Under the pieces are notes generated by a model. The model was given only the letters and a program-made list of their open reading frames with translations, had not been told where the DNA came from and did not search any database. Of a DNA stretch of 64,000 nucleotides, positions 54,002 to 62,751 are shown piece after piece. Numbering within the stretch: position 1 is the first letter of the stretch; each line of letters opens with the position of its first letter. The position numbers and the translations under genes are program-made. The DNA comes from JANXUR01 sp038229415 (GTDB taxonomy: Bacteria > Acidobacteriota > Terriglobia > Terriglobales > Acidobacteriaceae). Where the stretch lies: NCBI GenBank assembly GCA_038229415.1, contig JBBROM010000005.1, forward strand, positions 1 through 64,000. Direction: 5' to 3'.

Positions 54002-54405
54002 TTGCGGTGGACTCCAGCGTCCTCATCGCGTACTACAACGGCCTCGACTCCCAGCATTCAACCGCTTTGGCGGCCATGCGTGACCTTCAGGACGGCACGT
54101 GGGGCGAAGGTGTTCTACTCGAATACGTATTTCTTGAAGTTGTTACGGTCCTGATGGTAAGGCGTGACCTCGCACTGGCCAAGCAGGCCGCGCACGAGCT
54201 CCTGGCCGTCAGCGATCTGCAGCTTGTGCCTGGGTCGGCCAATTTCATGGAAACAGTTCAGGCTTTTGAGCGCCAAACCACCACCCGTTTGAGCTTCACC
54301 GACATTGCAATAGCGCAGGCCGCGGGACGGCTCTGCGGCGGTCAGGTCCTCACCTTTGACGCCGAGTTCCGCAAGCTGCCGCAGCTTTCGGTCTTTCCCT
54401 CGTAA
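53998..54405 (+). CDS. vapC: VapC-type PIN-domain toxin
   Basis: A 135-residue PIN nuclease beginning with GTG at 53998. Acidic site: VDSSVLIAYYNG (Asp5), EYVFLEVVTVLM (Glu), SFTDIAIAQAAG (Asp) and LTFDAEFRKLPQL (Asp). VapC toxins cut tRNA or rRNA and are held in check by VapB. Coupled to the antitoxin by a 4-base overlap. Confidence 0.92.
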   Translation: MIAVDSSVLIAYYNGLDSQHSTALAAMRDLQDGTWGEGVLLEYVFLEVVTVLMVRRDLALAKQAAHELLAVSDLQLVPGSANFMETVQAFERQTTTRLSFTDIAIAQAAGRLCGGQVLTFDAEFRKLPQLSVFPS

Positions 54406-54485
54406 CACTTTTCCCAGGCTCCACCCTTAGGCAAACTACGCCCAACCCGGACGATTTTCCAGCGAACGGAACTCCCCAAATCAAT

Positions 54486-54493
54486 GCTATAAT
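54486..54493 (+). promoter_or_regulatory. gyrA promoter, -10 element
   Basis: TGCTATAATCAA, identical to the gyrB -10 region over 12 bases. TATAAT is at 54488-54493, about 75 bases before the start codon. Confidence 0.65.
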
Positions 54494-54566
54494 CAAACCT
54501 AGTCCAAGAGAGCTAAGTTCCAATAAAACCAAGAACTTATAAGCCCTCCGCGAGTCCAGTTTCCGC

Positions 54567-57209
54567 ATGCCAAACGACAACAATAACAACGACAATCCGC
54601 AGCTGCCTCTAGACCCCAACGCGCCCGGTTCCCCCGGCGCCGCCAGCATCATTCCCATCAACATTGAAGACGAGATGAAGCGCTCCTATCTCGACTACTC
54701 GATGTCGGTGATTATTGGCCGCGCGTTGCCCGATGTCCGCGACGGATTGAAGCCCGTGCACCGCCGCATTCTCTACGCCATGCGCGAGCTCGGACTGTTC
54801 CACAACAAGAAGTACATGAAGTGCGCCCGCGTCACCGGCGACGCCATGGGTAAGTACCATCCTCACGGCGACCTCGCCGTGTACGACGCCCTCGTCCGCA
54901 TGGCCCAGCCGTTCTCGCTGCGCTATCCGCTGGTAGATGGCCAGGGCAACTTCGGCTCCGTGGACGGCGACCCGCCCGCGGCTTCGCGTTACACCGAGTG
55001 CCGCCTCGAGCGCATCACCGAAGACATGCTCGCGGATATTGATAAAGACACCGTGGACTTCGTAGCCAACTACGACGATTCCACCACCGAGCCGACGGTG
55101 ATGCCCACGCGCATCCCAAACCTGCTGGTGAATGGATCCGGTGGCATCGCCGTCGGCATGGCGACGAACATTCCGCCGCACAATCTCACCGAGATCGTTA
55201 ACGCAGCGATCATGCTGGTGAACGATCCCAAAACTTCGCTCGCCCAGTTGCTCGAAATCGTAAAGGGCCCCGACTTCCCCACCGCTGGCATCATCCACGG
55301 TCGCGCCGGAATCGCTGAAGCCTATCGCACCGGCCGCGGACGCTTTATGATGCGCGCCAATGTCGGTACCGAAGCCATCACGGGCGGACGCCAGGCCATC
55401 ATCGTTACCGAAATTCCCTATCAGGTAAACAAGTCGAAACTGGTCGAGCGCATCGCCGCCCTCGTCAACGACAAGATCGTGGACGACATCTCCGACGTGC
55501 GCGATGAATCCGATCGCGATGGTATGCGCGTCGTCATCGAACTGAAGCGCGGCGCCGAAAAAGAGATTGTGCTGAACCAGTTGTTCAAGCACACGCAGAT
55601 GCAGGAAAGCTTCAGCATGATCTTTCTTGCCGTCGCCGGAAATCAGCCCAAGGAAATGGGCCTGATCCAGGCGCTGCAGCACTTTATTGATCATCGCGTG
55701 GACGTCGTCCGCCGCCGCACTTCGCACTTGCTGATGAAGGCCCGCGAACGCGAACACGTCTTAGTCGGCTATCAGGTCGCGCTCGATGATCTCAACACCA
55801 TCATCGCGATCATTCGCGGCAGCAACAGCCGCGCCGACGCCCGTGACAATTTGGTGGCCCACTTTGGCCCCGGTGGCAAGGGCCGCAACTCCGTCGTCAA
55901 GATCGTCGGCACTAATGAAGACGACTACGCCATCGGTTCGGCGCGCACCTTCAGCACTCGCCAGGCCGACGCCATTCTCGAACTGCAACTGCATCGCCTC
56001 ACCAAGCTTTCCATTGACGAAATCGTCACCGAACTGACGGATCTGCGCAGGCGCATCTCTGAATACGAAGCGATTCTCGCTTCCGAGAAAAAGCTGCGCG
56101 CGGTCATCGTCAAAGAACTCGAAGAAGTTCGCAAGCAATATGGCGATGCTCGCCGTACCGTGATCGAAGACGAAACCGCCGAGATCACGCTGGAAGATTT
56201 AATCGCCGACGAACAAGTCGCAGTCACCGTCAGCCACAGCGGCTATATGAAGCGCACGCCTATCTCCACCTATCGCCAGCAACGCCGTGGCGGCACCGGA
56301 CGCACCGGCATGAAGACGCGCGAAGAAGATTTCGTCGAACATCTGTTCGTCGCCTCCACCCATGCCTACATGCTCATCTTCACCAATCGCGGACGCGTCT
56401 ATTGGCTCAAGGTGTATGAAGTCCCCGACGTGAGCGCCGCAGGCAAGGGCAAGCACGTAAGCAATCTCGTCGCGCTGCAACCCGGCGAAACCGTGCGTTC
56501 CATGCTGGCCGCCCGCGACCTCACCGAAGAAGGTCGTCAGGTGATCTTCGCCACCCGCAAGGGCACCGTGAAGCGCACCGAACTCAAAGATTTCTCGCAC
56601 GTCATGGCGCGCGGCATCATCGCCATCGGTATTGACGAAGACGACGAACTCGTCGCCGCCCAACTCACCGACGGTAACCAGATCATCTTCCTCGCGTCGC
56701 ACAAGGGCCTCGCCATCCGCTTTGAAGAGGCAAATGTGCGCGTGATGGGCCGCAACGCTTACGGCGTCCGTGGCATGGACCTCGCCGAAAAAGATCACAT
56801 CATTGGCATGGCCGTCACACCGAAATCTGGCAACGGCAAAAAGGGCAAGACGTCCAACCTCGAAATGCCAAGCCTGATTCTTTCCGTCACTGAAAACGCA
56901 TACGGCAAGCGCACGCCCGTAGAAAATTACCGCCTGCAAACTCGCGGCGGCAAGGGCGTCATCAACGTCAAGACCACAGAGAAGAACGGTCGCGTCAGCG
57001 GCATCCTCCTCGTCAGCGAAGAGTCCGAAGCCATGCTGATCAGCCAATACGGCAAGATCATCCGCATTGACACCAAGACCATCCGCGAAGCCGGCCGCTC
57101 CACCCAAGGCGTCCGCCTGCTCCACCTAGAACCAGGCGACAAAGTCGCGGCAGCTGTAGTAATCCCGCCCGACGAGCGCGAAATCGAAGAACCAATGTTG
57201 CTGCAGTAG
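54567..57209 (+). CDS. gyrA: DNA gyrase subunit A
   Basis: An 880-residue subunit. The N-terminus is Asn/Asp/Pro-rich (NDNNNNDNPQLPLDPNAPG). The cleavage domain has RALPDVRDGLKPVHRRILYA and the catalytic Tyr142 in AASRYTECRL. The quinolone region reads HPHGDLAVYDALVRMAQPFS: Leu103 is where E. coli has Ser83, and Asp107 matches E. coli Asp87. The long coiled coil (EILVTELTDLRRRISEYEA-like) and six beta-pinwheel blades complete it, with the GyrA-box QQRRGGTGRTGMKTREED at the start of the C-terminal domain. Confidence 0.98.
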   Translation: MPNDNNNNDNPQLPLDPNAPGSPGAASIIPINIEDEMKRSYLDYSMSVIIGRALPDVRDGLKPVHRRILYAMRELGLFHNKKYMKCARVTGDAMGKYHPHGDLAVYDALVRMAQPFSLRYPLVDGQGNFGSVDGDPPAASRYTECRLERITEDMLADIDKDTVDFVANYDDSTTEPTVMPTRIPNLLVNGSGGIAVGMATNIPPHNLTEIVNAAIMLVNDPKTSLAQLLEIVKGPDFPTAGIIHGRAGIAEAYRTGRGRFMMRANVGTEAITGGRQAIIVTEIPYQVNKSKLVERIAALVNDKIVDDISDVRDESDRDGMRVVIELKRGAEKEIVLNQLFKHTQMQESFSMIFLAVAGNQPKEMGLIQALQHFIDHRVDVVRRRTSHLLMKAREREHVLVGYQVALDDLNTIIAIIRGSNSRADARDNLVAHFGPGGKGRNSVVKIVGTNEDDYAIGSARTFSTRQADAILELQLHRLTKLSIDEIVTELTDLRRRISEYEAILASEKKLRAVIVKELEEVRKQYGDARRTVIEDETAEITLEDLIADEQVAVTVSHSGYMKRTPISTYRQQRRGGTGRTGMKTREEDFVEHLFVASTHAYMLIFTNRGRVYWLKVYEVPDVSAAGKGKHVSNLVALQPGETVRSMLAARDLTEEGRQVIFATRKGTVKRTELKDFSHVMARGIIAIGIDEDDELVAAQLTDGNQIIFLASHKGLAIRFEEANVRVMGRNAYGVRGMDLAEKDHIIGMAVTPKSGNGKKGKTSNLEMPSLILSVTENAYGKRTPVENYRLQTRGGKGVINVKTTEKNGRVSGILLVSEESEAMLISQYGKIIRIDTKTIREAGRSTQGVRLLHLEPGDKVAAAVVIPPDEREIEEPMLLQ

Positions 57210-57234
57210 CGTCACTGTTGGCGCACGAAGAAAT

Positions 57235-57365
57235 GGGTGCCCCATCCTTGTCCGCGTATTTTGCGGACAGGGTGGGGATTTTGTCAACAACCCTCCGTGT
57301 CATCCTGAGCGGAGCAAGAGGCCGCGCCAAAAGCGCGGCTTCTTGCGCAGTCGAAGGACCCCTAC
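57235..57365. repeat. Repeat families B and A between gyrA and the SemiSWEET gene
   Basis: Family B 57235-57280 (GTCCGCG / GCGGAC inner stem) and family A 57299-57365 (stem CCGCGCCAAAAGCGCGG). No gene in the surrounding 57210-57487. Confidence 0.8.
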
Positions 57366-57487
57366 CGCGCCTACGCTGCCAGCAACGTTCAACCCTCCAG
57401 CCATAAAGCCTTGGGTTGCTGCTAGCATCAAGCTTGCCCTCCGCGCCAAGCACCAGCAAATTGATTCACCACGGACCCACAGTGACG

Positions 57488-57746
57488 ATGCTAACTTTCA
57501 CCGCCTTGGGCTACATCGCAGCCACGCTGACGACTCTGTCTTTCGTTCCCCAAGTTTGGAAGACCTACAAGTCGCGCTCGGCGCGCGACCTCTCCCTCTC
57601 CATGCTGCTGGCGTTTTCGGTGGGAGTATTTCTCTGGCTGGTATATGGCCTCGCCATCGGCGCAACGCCCGTCGCGGTGCGCCAATGCAGTCACGCTAAT
57701 TCTGGCTCTCGCGCTCGTCGCGATGAAGCTCACCTTCGAGAAGTAA
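57488..57746 (+). pseudogene. SemiSWEET-like sugar transporter, frameshifted
   Basis: It starts at the ATG at 57488: MLTFTALGYIAATLTTLSF, then VPQVWKTYKSRSARDLSLSM and FLWLVYGLAIGATPVAV, the PQ-loop and three-TM layout of an ~85-residue SemiSWEET. After GTG at 57677-57679 there is one extra base; skipping it restores ANAVTLILALALVAMKLTFE and a TAA at 57744. In the uncorrected frame TM3 is lost and the product runs on to 57907. It is either a recent mutation or a sequencing error. Confidence 0.85.
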
Positions 57747-57772
57747 CCCGCCGCACCCATTCACCAACCTGT

Positions 57773-57842
57773 GTCATCCCGACCGGAGTGTTCGTCCGCA
57801 CGCAGTGCGAACGAACGCATAGTGGAGGGACCTTGTGTTCCT
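57773..57842. repeat. A-like variant repeat
   Basis: GTCATCCCGACCGGAGT, then GTTCGTCCGC / GCGAACGAAC arms and GTGGAGGGACCTTGTGTTCC, as at 40357-40427. Confidence 0.75.
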
Positions 57843-57876
57843 CTGGCGGCGATGAAGTGACTCAATGCACGAAGCT

Positions 57877-58434
57877 TTACTTTGCCGCCGCCACGCCCTT
57901 GCGTTGATAGTGAATCTGCCACATCGGCTTCCACGTCTTGCCGCCATCAGTGGAACTCTCCCAAGTCCAATCCAGCGAATCCGGCCTCACGTTGCGCCAC
58001 ACCATGCGGTTGTGCGCTTTCGTTCCATTGGGCCGCGTCACGTCGAGTCCAAACGCCATCACCCCATCCGAATCCTCAGCCACCATGTCCAAATAGCTTG
58101 CCTGATTGTCTACCCACGTCTGATGCCACGCCTTGCGATTCACGTCGTAGAGCGAAACGCTCATGCCGCGGTACCCGGTGCCGTCTTCGGCGACAAAGTT
58201 TTCCTGCACCACGCAATCGTCTAGAATCCGGTGAATGTGGTTGCTGCCATGCGTCGGCTTGCCGTCCGGGCCAGCGTAGGTCAGGTCCCAGTCGCCGAGC
58301 CAGAAGTCGAGCTTGTGCTGCTCGGGCAACGCGCAGGGATTGGGCGAAGCTTGTTGCGCGGGCGCGGGAAGAGCCAATGCCACAAGAAGAAATGCCAGCA
58401 GGTAGAGAGTTGCAAGGATCCGTAAGCGAGACAT
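57877..58434 (-). CDS. Secreted lipocalin-like protein (DUF1579-like)
   Basis: A 185-residue protein with signal peptide LRILATLYLLAFLLVALALP, cleavage near APAQQ. Mature part: LDFWLGDWDLTYAGPDGKP, then SNHIHRILDDCVVQENFVAE, YRGMSVSLYDVNRKAWHQTW and a final WTWESSTDGGKTWKPMWQIH. The F-W-x-G-x-W motif and alternating strands are typical of DUF1579/THAP4-like beta barrels. These may bind small hydrophobic ligands; here unknown. Confidence 0.8.
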   Translation of the reverse strand: MSRLRILATLYLLAFLLVALALPAPAQQASPNPCALPEQHKLDFWLGDWDLTYAGPDGKPTHGSNHIHRILDDCVVQENFVAEDGTGYRGMSVSLYDVNRKAWHQTWVDNQASYLDMVAEDSDGVMAFGLDVTRPNGTKAHNRMVWRNVRPDSLDWTWESSTDGGKTWKPMWQIHYQRKGVAAAK

Positions 58435-58547
58435 GATTGTCCTCCGAGGGCGACTAGACTTTGGACGCGCCAGTTGGCGAGTGGTTATCCGGCTGAAGGC
58501 GGCGCGAAGGGAAGGGACTCCCCCACGCCCTGTGATAAACCTATAGT

Positions 58548-59315
58548 TTGCATCCCACCACTGCCATCTTCCTGTTCTTCGCCGGAGCCCTCGCCGCAGC
58601 CATCAACTCCGTTGCGGGCGGCGGCGGATTCGTCGCGCTCCCCGCGCTCATGTTCGCGGGCCTCAACCCTATCGCCGCCAACGCCACCCAAACCATGGCC
58701 CTATTCGTCGGAGTCACCGCCAGCGGCGGCTCCTACTTCGATCGCCTCAAAACCCCGTGGCGCATCTTCGGCCCACTCATCGCCGCCAGCTTCGTCGGAG
58801 GCCTCGCCGGTGGCATCCTTCTCCTACGCACTCCCGCGTCGCTCTTCCTCAACATACTGCCGTGGCTGCTGCTCGCCGCCACCCTGCTCTTCCTCTTCGG
58901 CAGGCGCTTCATCGGCAAGCGCGCCAACGCGTTTCAGCAGGACGCCACGCTGATCGCCATCGCTGGCACCACGCTCTTCGAACTCTTCGTCTCCATCTAT
59001 GGCGGATACTTCGGCGGCGGACTCGGCATCATGAACCTCGCCATGCTGGCCATGCTCGGCCTCGACGACATCCACGACATGAACGCCATCAAAACCGTGC
59101 TCGGCGCAGTCATCAACGGCGTCGCCACTGCGCTGTTCCTGTTCAAGGGCGCCATCATCTGGCGCGAAGGTCTCTGGATGACTGCCGGTGCCATCGCCGG
59201 CGGCTGGCTCGGTGCCCACTACGCGCAAAAGCTCCCGCAAGAATTAGTCCGCAAAGTAGTCAGCATCATCGGCGTCAGCATGACCATCTACTTCTTCTGG
59301 CGCGCCTACGCCTGA
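58548..59315 (+). CDS. TSUP-family transporter (TauE/SafE type)
   Basis: A 255-residue membrane protein starting at TTG 58548. The family signature AAINSVAGGGGFVALPAL is at the N-terminus, followed by ANATQTMALFVGVTASGGSY. Its duplicate in the second half is YGGYFGGGLGIMNLAMLAML. Eight TM segments are visible, ending VVSIIGVSMTIYFFWRAY. TSUP proteins move sulfite, sulfoacetate or similar organosulfur anions; the substrate here is not evident from neighbours. Confidence 0.9.
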   Translation: MHPTTAIFLFFAGALAAAINSVAGGGGFVALPALMFAGLNPIAANATQTMALFVGVTASGGSYFDRLKTPWRIFGPLIAASFVGGLAGGILLLRTPASLFLNILPWLLLAATLLFLFGRRFIGKRANAFQQDATLIAIAGTTLFELFVSIYGGYFGGGLGIMNLAMLAMLGLDDIHDMNAIKTVLGAVINGVATALFLFKGAIIWREGLWMTAGAIAGGWLGAHYAQKLPQELVRKVVSIIGVSMTIYFFWRAYA

Positions 59316-59487
59316 CGTTGCTCCCTTCGTGCCGTCGCGTGCTCTTCCCACCAAGAGCCGATCACTTTATGATGTAAGCTCGCAGTTCGGCGGTGGCCCA
59401 TTCAAGCCCGTTTTTGGCTTGAGTGGGCAGTTTTCGCGGTTCGTAGTTCAAAACGTAATCACCCTGTAATCCGCAAGGGAGCGGTGC

Positions 59488-59709
59488 ATGACTTACCCCA
59501 TCAAGATCTGCGCAGTCTGTGAAGAGGAGTTCGAACTCAAGCCCGGCAAACCCGGCTTCGCCAACCGCTGCCCCGAGTGCAGCGAAAATGACGCGGACGC
59601 CGCTCCCGGCTCCAGCAGTCCGCCATCCCTTGGCGGCGAGAACTCCAGTGCTGTCAACGAGGCACGCCGTCAAGCCATGCGCCAACTTCTCTACAGCAAA
59701 GAAGAATAG
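59488..59709 (+). CDS. Small zinc-ribbon protein
   Basis: A 73-residue protein: KICAVCEEEFELKPGKPGF, then ANRCPECSEN gives CxxC..CxxC metal ligands. The second half is an Asp/Ser/Pro linker and a basic helix (NEARRQAMRQLLYSKEE). The reading starts at ATG 59488, preceded by GGGAGCGG. Probably binds nucleic acid or a protein partner; no family name. Confidence 0.75.
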   Translation: MTYPIKICAVCEEEFELKPGKPGFANRCPECSENDADAAPGSSSPPSLGGENSSAVNEARRQAMRQLLYSKEE

Positions 59710-59748
59710 TGCGTCGTCGGCGTCATCTTTGCCTTCCCCCTTTGACGT

Positions 59749-59813
59749 GTCATCCTGAGCGGAGCGGAGAGATTCGCACCGCGAATTTCTCCGCTTAGTC
59801 GAAGGACCCCTAC
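59749..59813. repeat. Dispersed repeat family A
   Basis: GTCATCCTGAGCGGAGCGGA, inner stem GATTCGC / GCGAATT, then GTCGAAGGACCCCTAC. The gap to the next gene holds nothing else. Confidence 0.85.
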
Positions 59814-59961
59814 CCAGCCTGCACCGCGAATGTCCTTCGCATCTCCAACCCCGAACCCGCGCTATTCCGACCGCAATTCCCCAAACGTGATAAAAACGTT
59901 TCGTGTAAAGCGTGGCGATGCGCACGCGCTCAAACTGTGAAATACACGGAGGCAACACCAA

Positions 59962-61473
59962 ATGATCAACCCAACCACCCGCCGCGAATTTGTGCAAGCA
60001 AGTTTAGCCGCTGCTGCCATCGCAGCTCTACCGACTTCCTTCGCCTTCGCCGACAATTCCGACATGCAGTCCGTGCTCGCCGCAATTCCCGGCCAGCACG
60101 CGCAGAACGTGAAGCGCCTGCAAGACTGGATCGCGCTGCCCTCCATCGCCGCCGAGAATCGTAACTATCCGCAAGGCCCCGAATACATGGCGCAACTCGC
60201 CCGCGAAGCCGGATTCACGAACGTCGAGATCATCCCCACCACCGGCAAGCCCGGCGTCTTCGGACTGCTCGACTCCGGCGCAGCCACCACCGTCGGCATT
60301 TACTTCATGTACGACGTGAAGCAGTTCGTGCCCGAAGAGTGGTCGTCGCCCCCGCTCGAAGGCCGCATCGTTGAAAAGGACGGCCTGGGCAAAATCTGCG
60401 TCGGCCGCGGTGCCGTCAACCAAAAGGGCCCCGAGACCTGTTTCCTCGGCGCGCTTCACGCCTTCAAAGCCTCCGGCAAAAAGCTGCCAGTGAATCTCGT
60501 CCTAGTTTGCGAGGGCGAAGAAGAGATCGGCTCGCCGCACTTTGCCGAAGTCGTCCGCAATCCCAAGGTGATGGCCGAGCTCCGCAAAAGCATCGGCGTC
60601 TTTCTGCCCAGCGCTTCGCAAGACGCCGACGGCAGCGTCGAAATTTCTCTCGGCGCCAAGGGCATCGTCGAACTCGAACTCGTCTCCACCGGAGAAAAAT
60701 GGGGACGCGGCCCCAAGCACGACGTTCACTCCAGCCTCGAAGCCCAAGTAGATAGCCCCACTTGGCACCTCGTTCAGGCACTCAACACCCTCATCCAATC
60801 CGACGGCCACACCCCCGCCGTCGAAGGATTCTTCGACAAGGTCAAGCCACTCAGCGACGCGCAACGCAAGATGGTGGAAGAAGTGGCGCGCGTTCGAAGC
60901 GAGGCACTCGCCATGAAGCAGCTCGGCGTCGAACATTGGGTCCACGACGCCAACTGGCTCGATTCGCTAATCCGCCTCGAGTCCAAGCCCACCATCAACA
61001 TCGAAGGACTCGTCGCAGGCTACACCGGCCCCGGCGGAAAAACTGTGCTGCCGCATCGCGCCGTCGCCAAAATTGATATGCGCCTCGTGCCCGACATGAC
61101 CGCCCTCGAAACCCTCGGCCTGCTCAAGGCGCATCTCGCCAAGCACAGCTTCGGAGACATCGAAGTCAACATGAGCGGCGGCTACGACCCCACGCAAACT
61201 GACCCCAACAGCAAGCTCATCCAAGCGCAGATAGCCACCTACAAAAAGCGCGGACTCAATCCGTTCCTGTGGCCGCGCTCCGCCGGATCGTGGCCCGGAT
61301 TCGTCTTTACCTCCGCCCCGCTCAACCTGCCCGCAGGCCACTTCGGCCTAGGACACGGCACCGGAGCCCACGCCCCCAACGAATATTTCCTAATTGACTC
61401 CACCAACCCAAAAGTAGAAGGCATGGACGGCGCAGTCGCCTCCTTCGTCGAATACCTCTACGCGCTGGTGTAG
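59962..61473 (+). CDS. Tat-exported M20-family peptidase with altered metal ligands
   Basis: A 503-residue protein. A Tat signal (NPTTRREFVQASLAAAAIAA) directs folded export. M20/M28 dipeptidase-like core: GIYFMYDVKQF is where relatives have GHYDVQP, so the first His is Met but the Asp is kept. RGAVNQKGP stands for RGxxDDKGP, so the bridging Asp is Asn. VCEGEEEIGSPHF keeps the catalytic and ligand Glu, and LGHGTGAHAPNEYF keeps the last His. The dimer domain lies in between. Either metal binding has changed or the enzyme has a different activity. Confidence 0.9.
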   Translation: MINPTTRREFVQASLAAAAIAALPTSFAFADNSDMQSVLAAIPGQHAQNVKRLQDWIALPSIAAENRNYPQGPEYMAQLAREAGFTNVEIIPTTGKPGVFGLLDSGAATTVGIYFMYDVKQFVPEEWSSPPLEGRIVEKDGLGKICVGRGAVNQKGPETCFLGALHAFKASGKKLPVNLVLVCEGEEEIGSPHFAEVVRNPKVMAELRKSIGVFLPSASQDADGSVEISLGAKGIVELELVSTGEKWGRGPKHDVHSSLEAQVDSPTWHLVQALNTLIQSDGHTPAVEGFFDKVKPLSDAQRKMVEEVARVRSEALAMKQLGVEHWVHDANWLDSLIRLESKPTINIEGLVAGYTGPGGKTVLPHRAVAKIDMRLVPDMTALETLGLLKAHLAKHSFGDIEVNMSGGYDPTQTDPNSKLIQAQIATYKKRGLNPFLWPRSAGSWPGFVFTSAPLNLPAGHFGLGHGTGAHAPNEYFLIDSTNPKVEGMDGAVASFVEYLYALV

Positions 61474-61732
61474 TACGTGTTTGAGAATTGAGTAAGAGAG
61501 ATAGAGTGTGTAGGAGATGTCGCTTCACCGGTAAACCCCAGGCTCATGTGGGGACAGGTGCCTCACCTGTCCAGTCGGTGCGCAGCACCGAAAGCTTTTC
61601 TTTGTCATCCTGAGCGACGCGAAGGACCCCTACCCAGCCTCCAAAGCGGGTGCCCCACGTCTCGCGCGTTTCGAGACGTGGGCCGCAGCGCCAACAAATC
61701 TAACTGAGGTAATAAGCAACCAGCCCCAAAAC
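61474..61732. repeat. Repeat cluster between the peptidase and the lipoprotein
   Basis: Family D 61548-61594 (GTGGGGACAGGTGCCTCACC, GTGCGCAGCAC stem), the shortest family A 61603-61633, and family C 61648-61682. No gene. Confidence 0.8.
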
Positions 61733-61764
61733 AAAAACCCCGCCCAAGCAAAGCTTGGACGGGG
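61733..61764 (-). terminator. Rho-independent terminator of the DUF4440-like gene
   Basis: On the minus strand: CCCCGTCCAAGC, loop TTT, GCTTGGGCGGGG, then five T. One mismatch in a 12-bp stem. Confidence 0.9.
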
Positions 61765-61785
61765 CACCCGTTTCCGTACAGAGAA

Positions 61786-62331
61786 TTACATCTTCTTCTT
61801 CATCCCTTTCATAACCGGCGCAGGCTCCGGCGCTGCGGGCAACAAGTCCGAGTTCCAGATATCCGCCGTGCACTTCCAGCTGCCGTCACTCTGCTTGCCC
61901 CAAACCTCCACCAGCTTACCCACATCGCTTATCTTCTTGCCGCCCAGCTCAAACGACATCTGATACGTCCCATACAAATACCCCAGCTCGCCCGACTTCG
62001 CCACCACCACCTTAGTCGGTGCCCAAGTTATCGCCACTCCCGGCAGGCTGAACAGTCCCTCAATGCCCTTGTGAATCGCTTCCTTCGTGTTCGCCATCTT
62101 GTCATTCGGAGGCAGCATCACCGCGTCGTCCGAGTAATACGCCACCCACGCATCCGCGCTCTTGGTCTGCGCCGCAGCCATCCAGTCCGCATCAGCTTTG
62201 CGCAGCGCCGCAGCGTCAGCCGCGCTGCTATCCGCGGGAGCAGGATTGCACCCCACCGCCACCAGCAACAAGCCAAGCGCAATGATCGTGACTACCCAAT
62301 TCGTGATTCGCACAGTTCTGTCTTGCGTCAT
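61786..62331 (-). CDS. SnoaL/DUF4440-like lipoprotein
   Basis: The ATG at 62329-62331 follows AAGGAG. An N-terminal TM with a lipobox (LGLLLVAVGC) predicts a lipoprotein attached at Cys. The domain reads ALRKADADWMAAAQTKSADA, then WVAYYSDDAVMLPPNDKMAN and YGTYQMSFELGGKKISDVGK to WKCTADIWNSD, the cone-shaped fold of the NTF2-like DUF4440 family. No enzymatic role can be inferred. The tail is Pro/Lys/Met-rich (PVMKGMKKKM). Confidence 0.85.
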   Translation of the reverse strand: MTQDRTVRITNWVVTIIALGLLLVAVGCNPAPADSSAADAAALRKADADWMAAAQTKSADAWVAYYSDDAVMLPPNDKMANTKEAIHKGIEGLFSLPGVAITWAPTKVVVAKSGELGYLYGTYQMSFELGGKKISDVGKLVEVWGKQSDGSWKCTADIWNSDLLPAAPEPAPVMKGMKKKM

Positions 62332-62381
62332 TCGGTGCTTCTCCTTTGCATTTTGCATTCTCGTCTCAGCGCAGAAAGACT

Positions 62382-62643
62382 GGTGCCCCACCCTCGCCCA
62401 CGTTTTGTGCGGACTAGGGTGGGAAGCAGCCGACCACTTCTACGCCGTCTCCATGCGCTCGCAAATTCTAGGCGCAAGCCCGATGCAGGTCAATCACTTT
62501 AGTACTGAGCTCGTGTGGGGACAGGTGCCTCACCTGTCCAATCGGAGCGAAGCTCCGAAAGCTCTCGCTGGAACACCACTTCACTTCGGATCAGCGACCG
62601 TAGACCCGGGTGCCCCATACGTCTCGCGGTTTCGAGGCGTGTG
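62382..62643. repeat. Repeat families B, D and C upstream of the lipoprotein gene
   Basis: Family B 62382-62424 (GTGCCCCACCCT / AGGGTGGG), family D 62515-62561 (GGAGCGAAGCTCC stem) and family C 62608-62643. No gene in the gap. Confidence 0.75.
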
Positions 62644-62703
62644 AACACAAGGGAGCCCCCCGGCAGGGTCGGCATTCGCCGCATTCTGCACTTACAATAA
62701 ACG

Positions 62704-62732
62704 CAAAAAGGGCACCCCGTCGGGGTGCCCTT
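62704..62732. terminator. Bidirectional-type terminator after the M23 peptidase
   Basis: Perfect 12-bp stem AAAGGGCACCCC / GGGGTGCCCTTT with a 3-base loop. The run of A on the left gives a T run for minus-strand transcripts. Confidence 0.9.
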
Positions 62733-62751
62733 TCACAGCCATCAACTCTTC

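Noticed and set aside
34745..62643. Dispersed repeats considered as CRISPR or an array
   Set aside because: Units are single or mixed, with variable inner stems and no regular spacers, and no cas gene is present.
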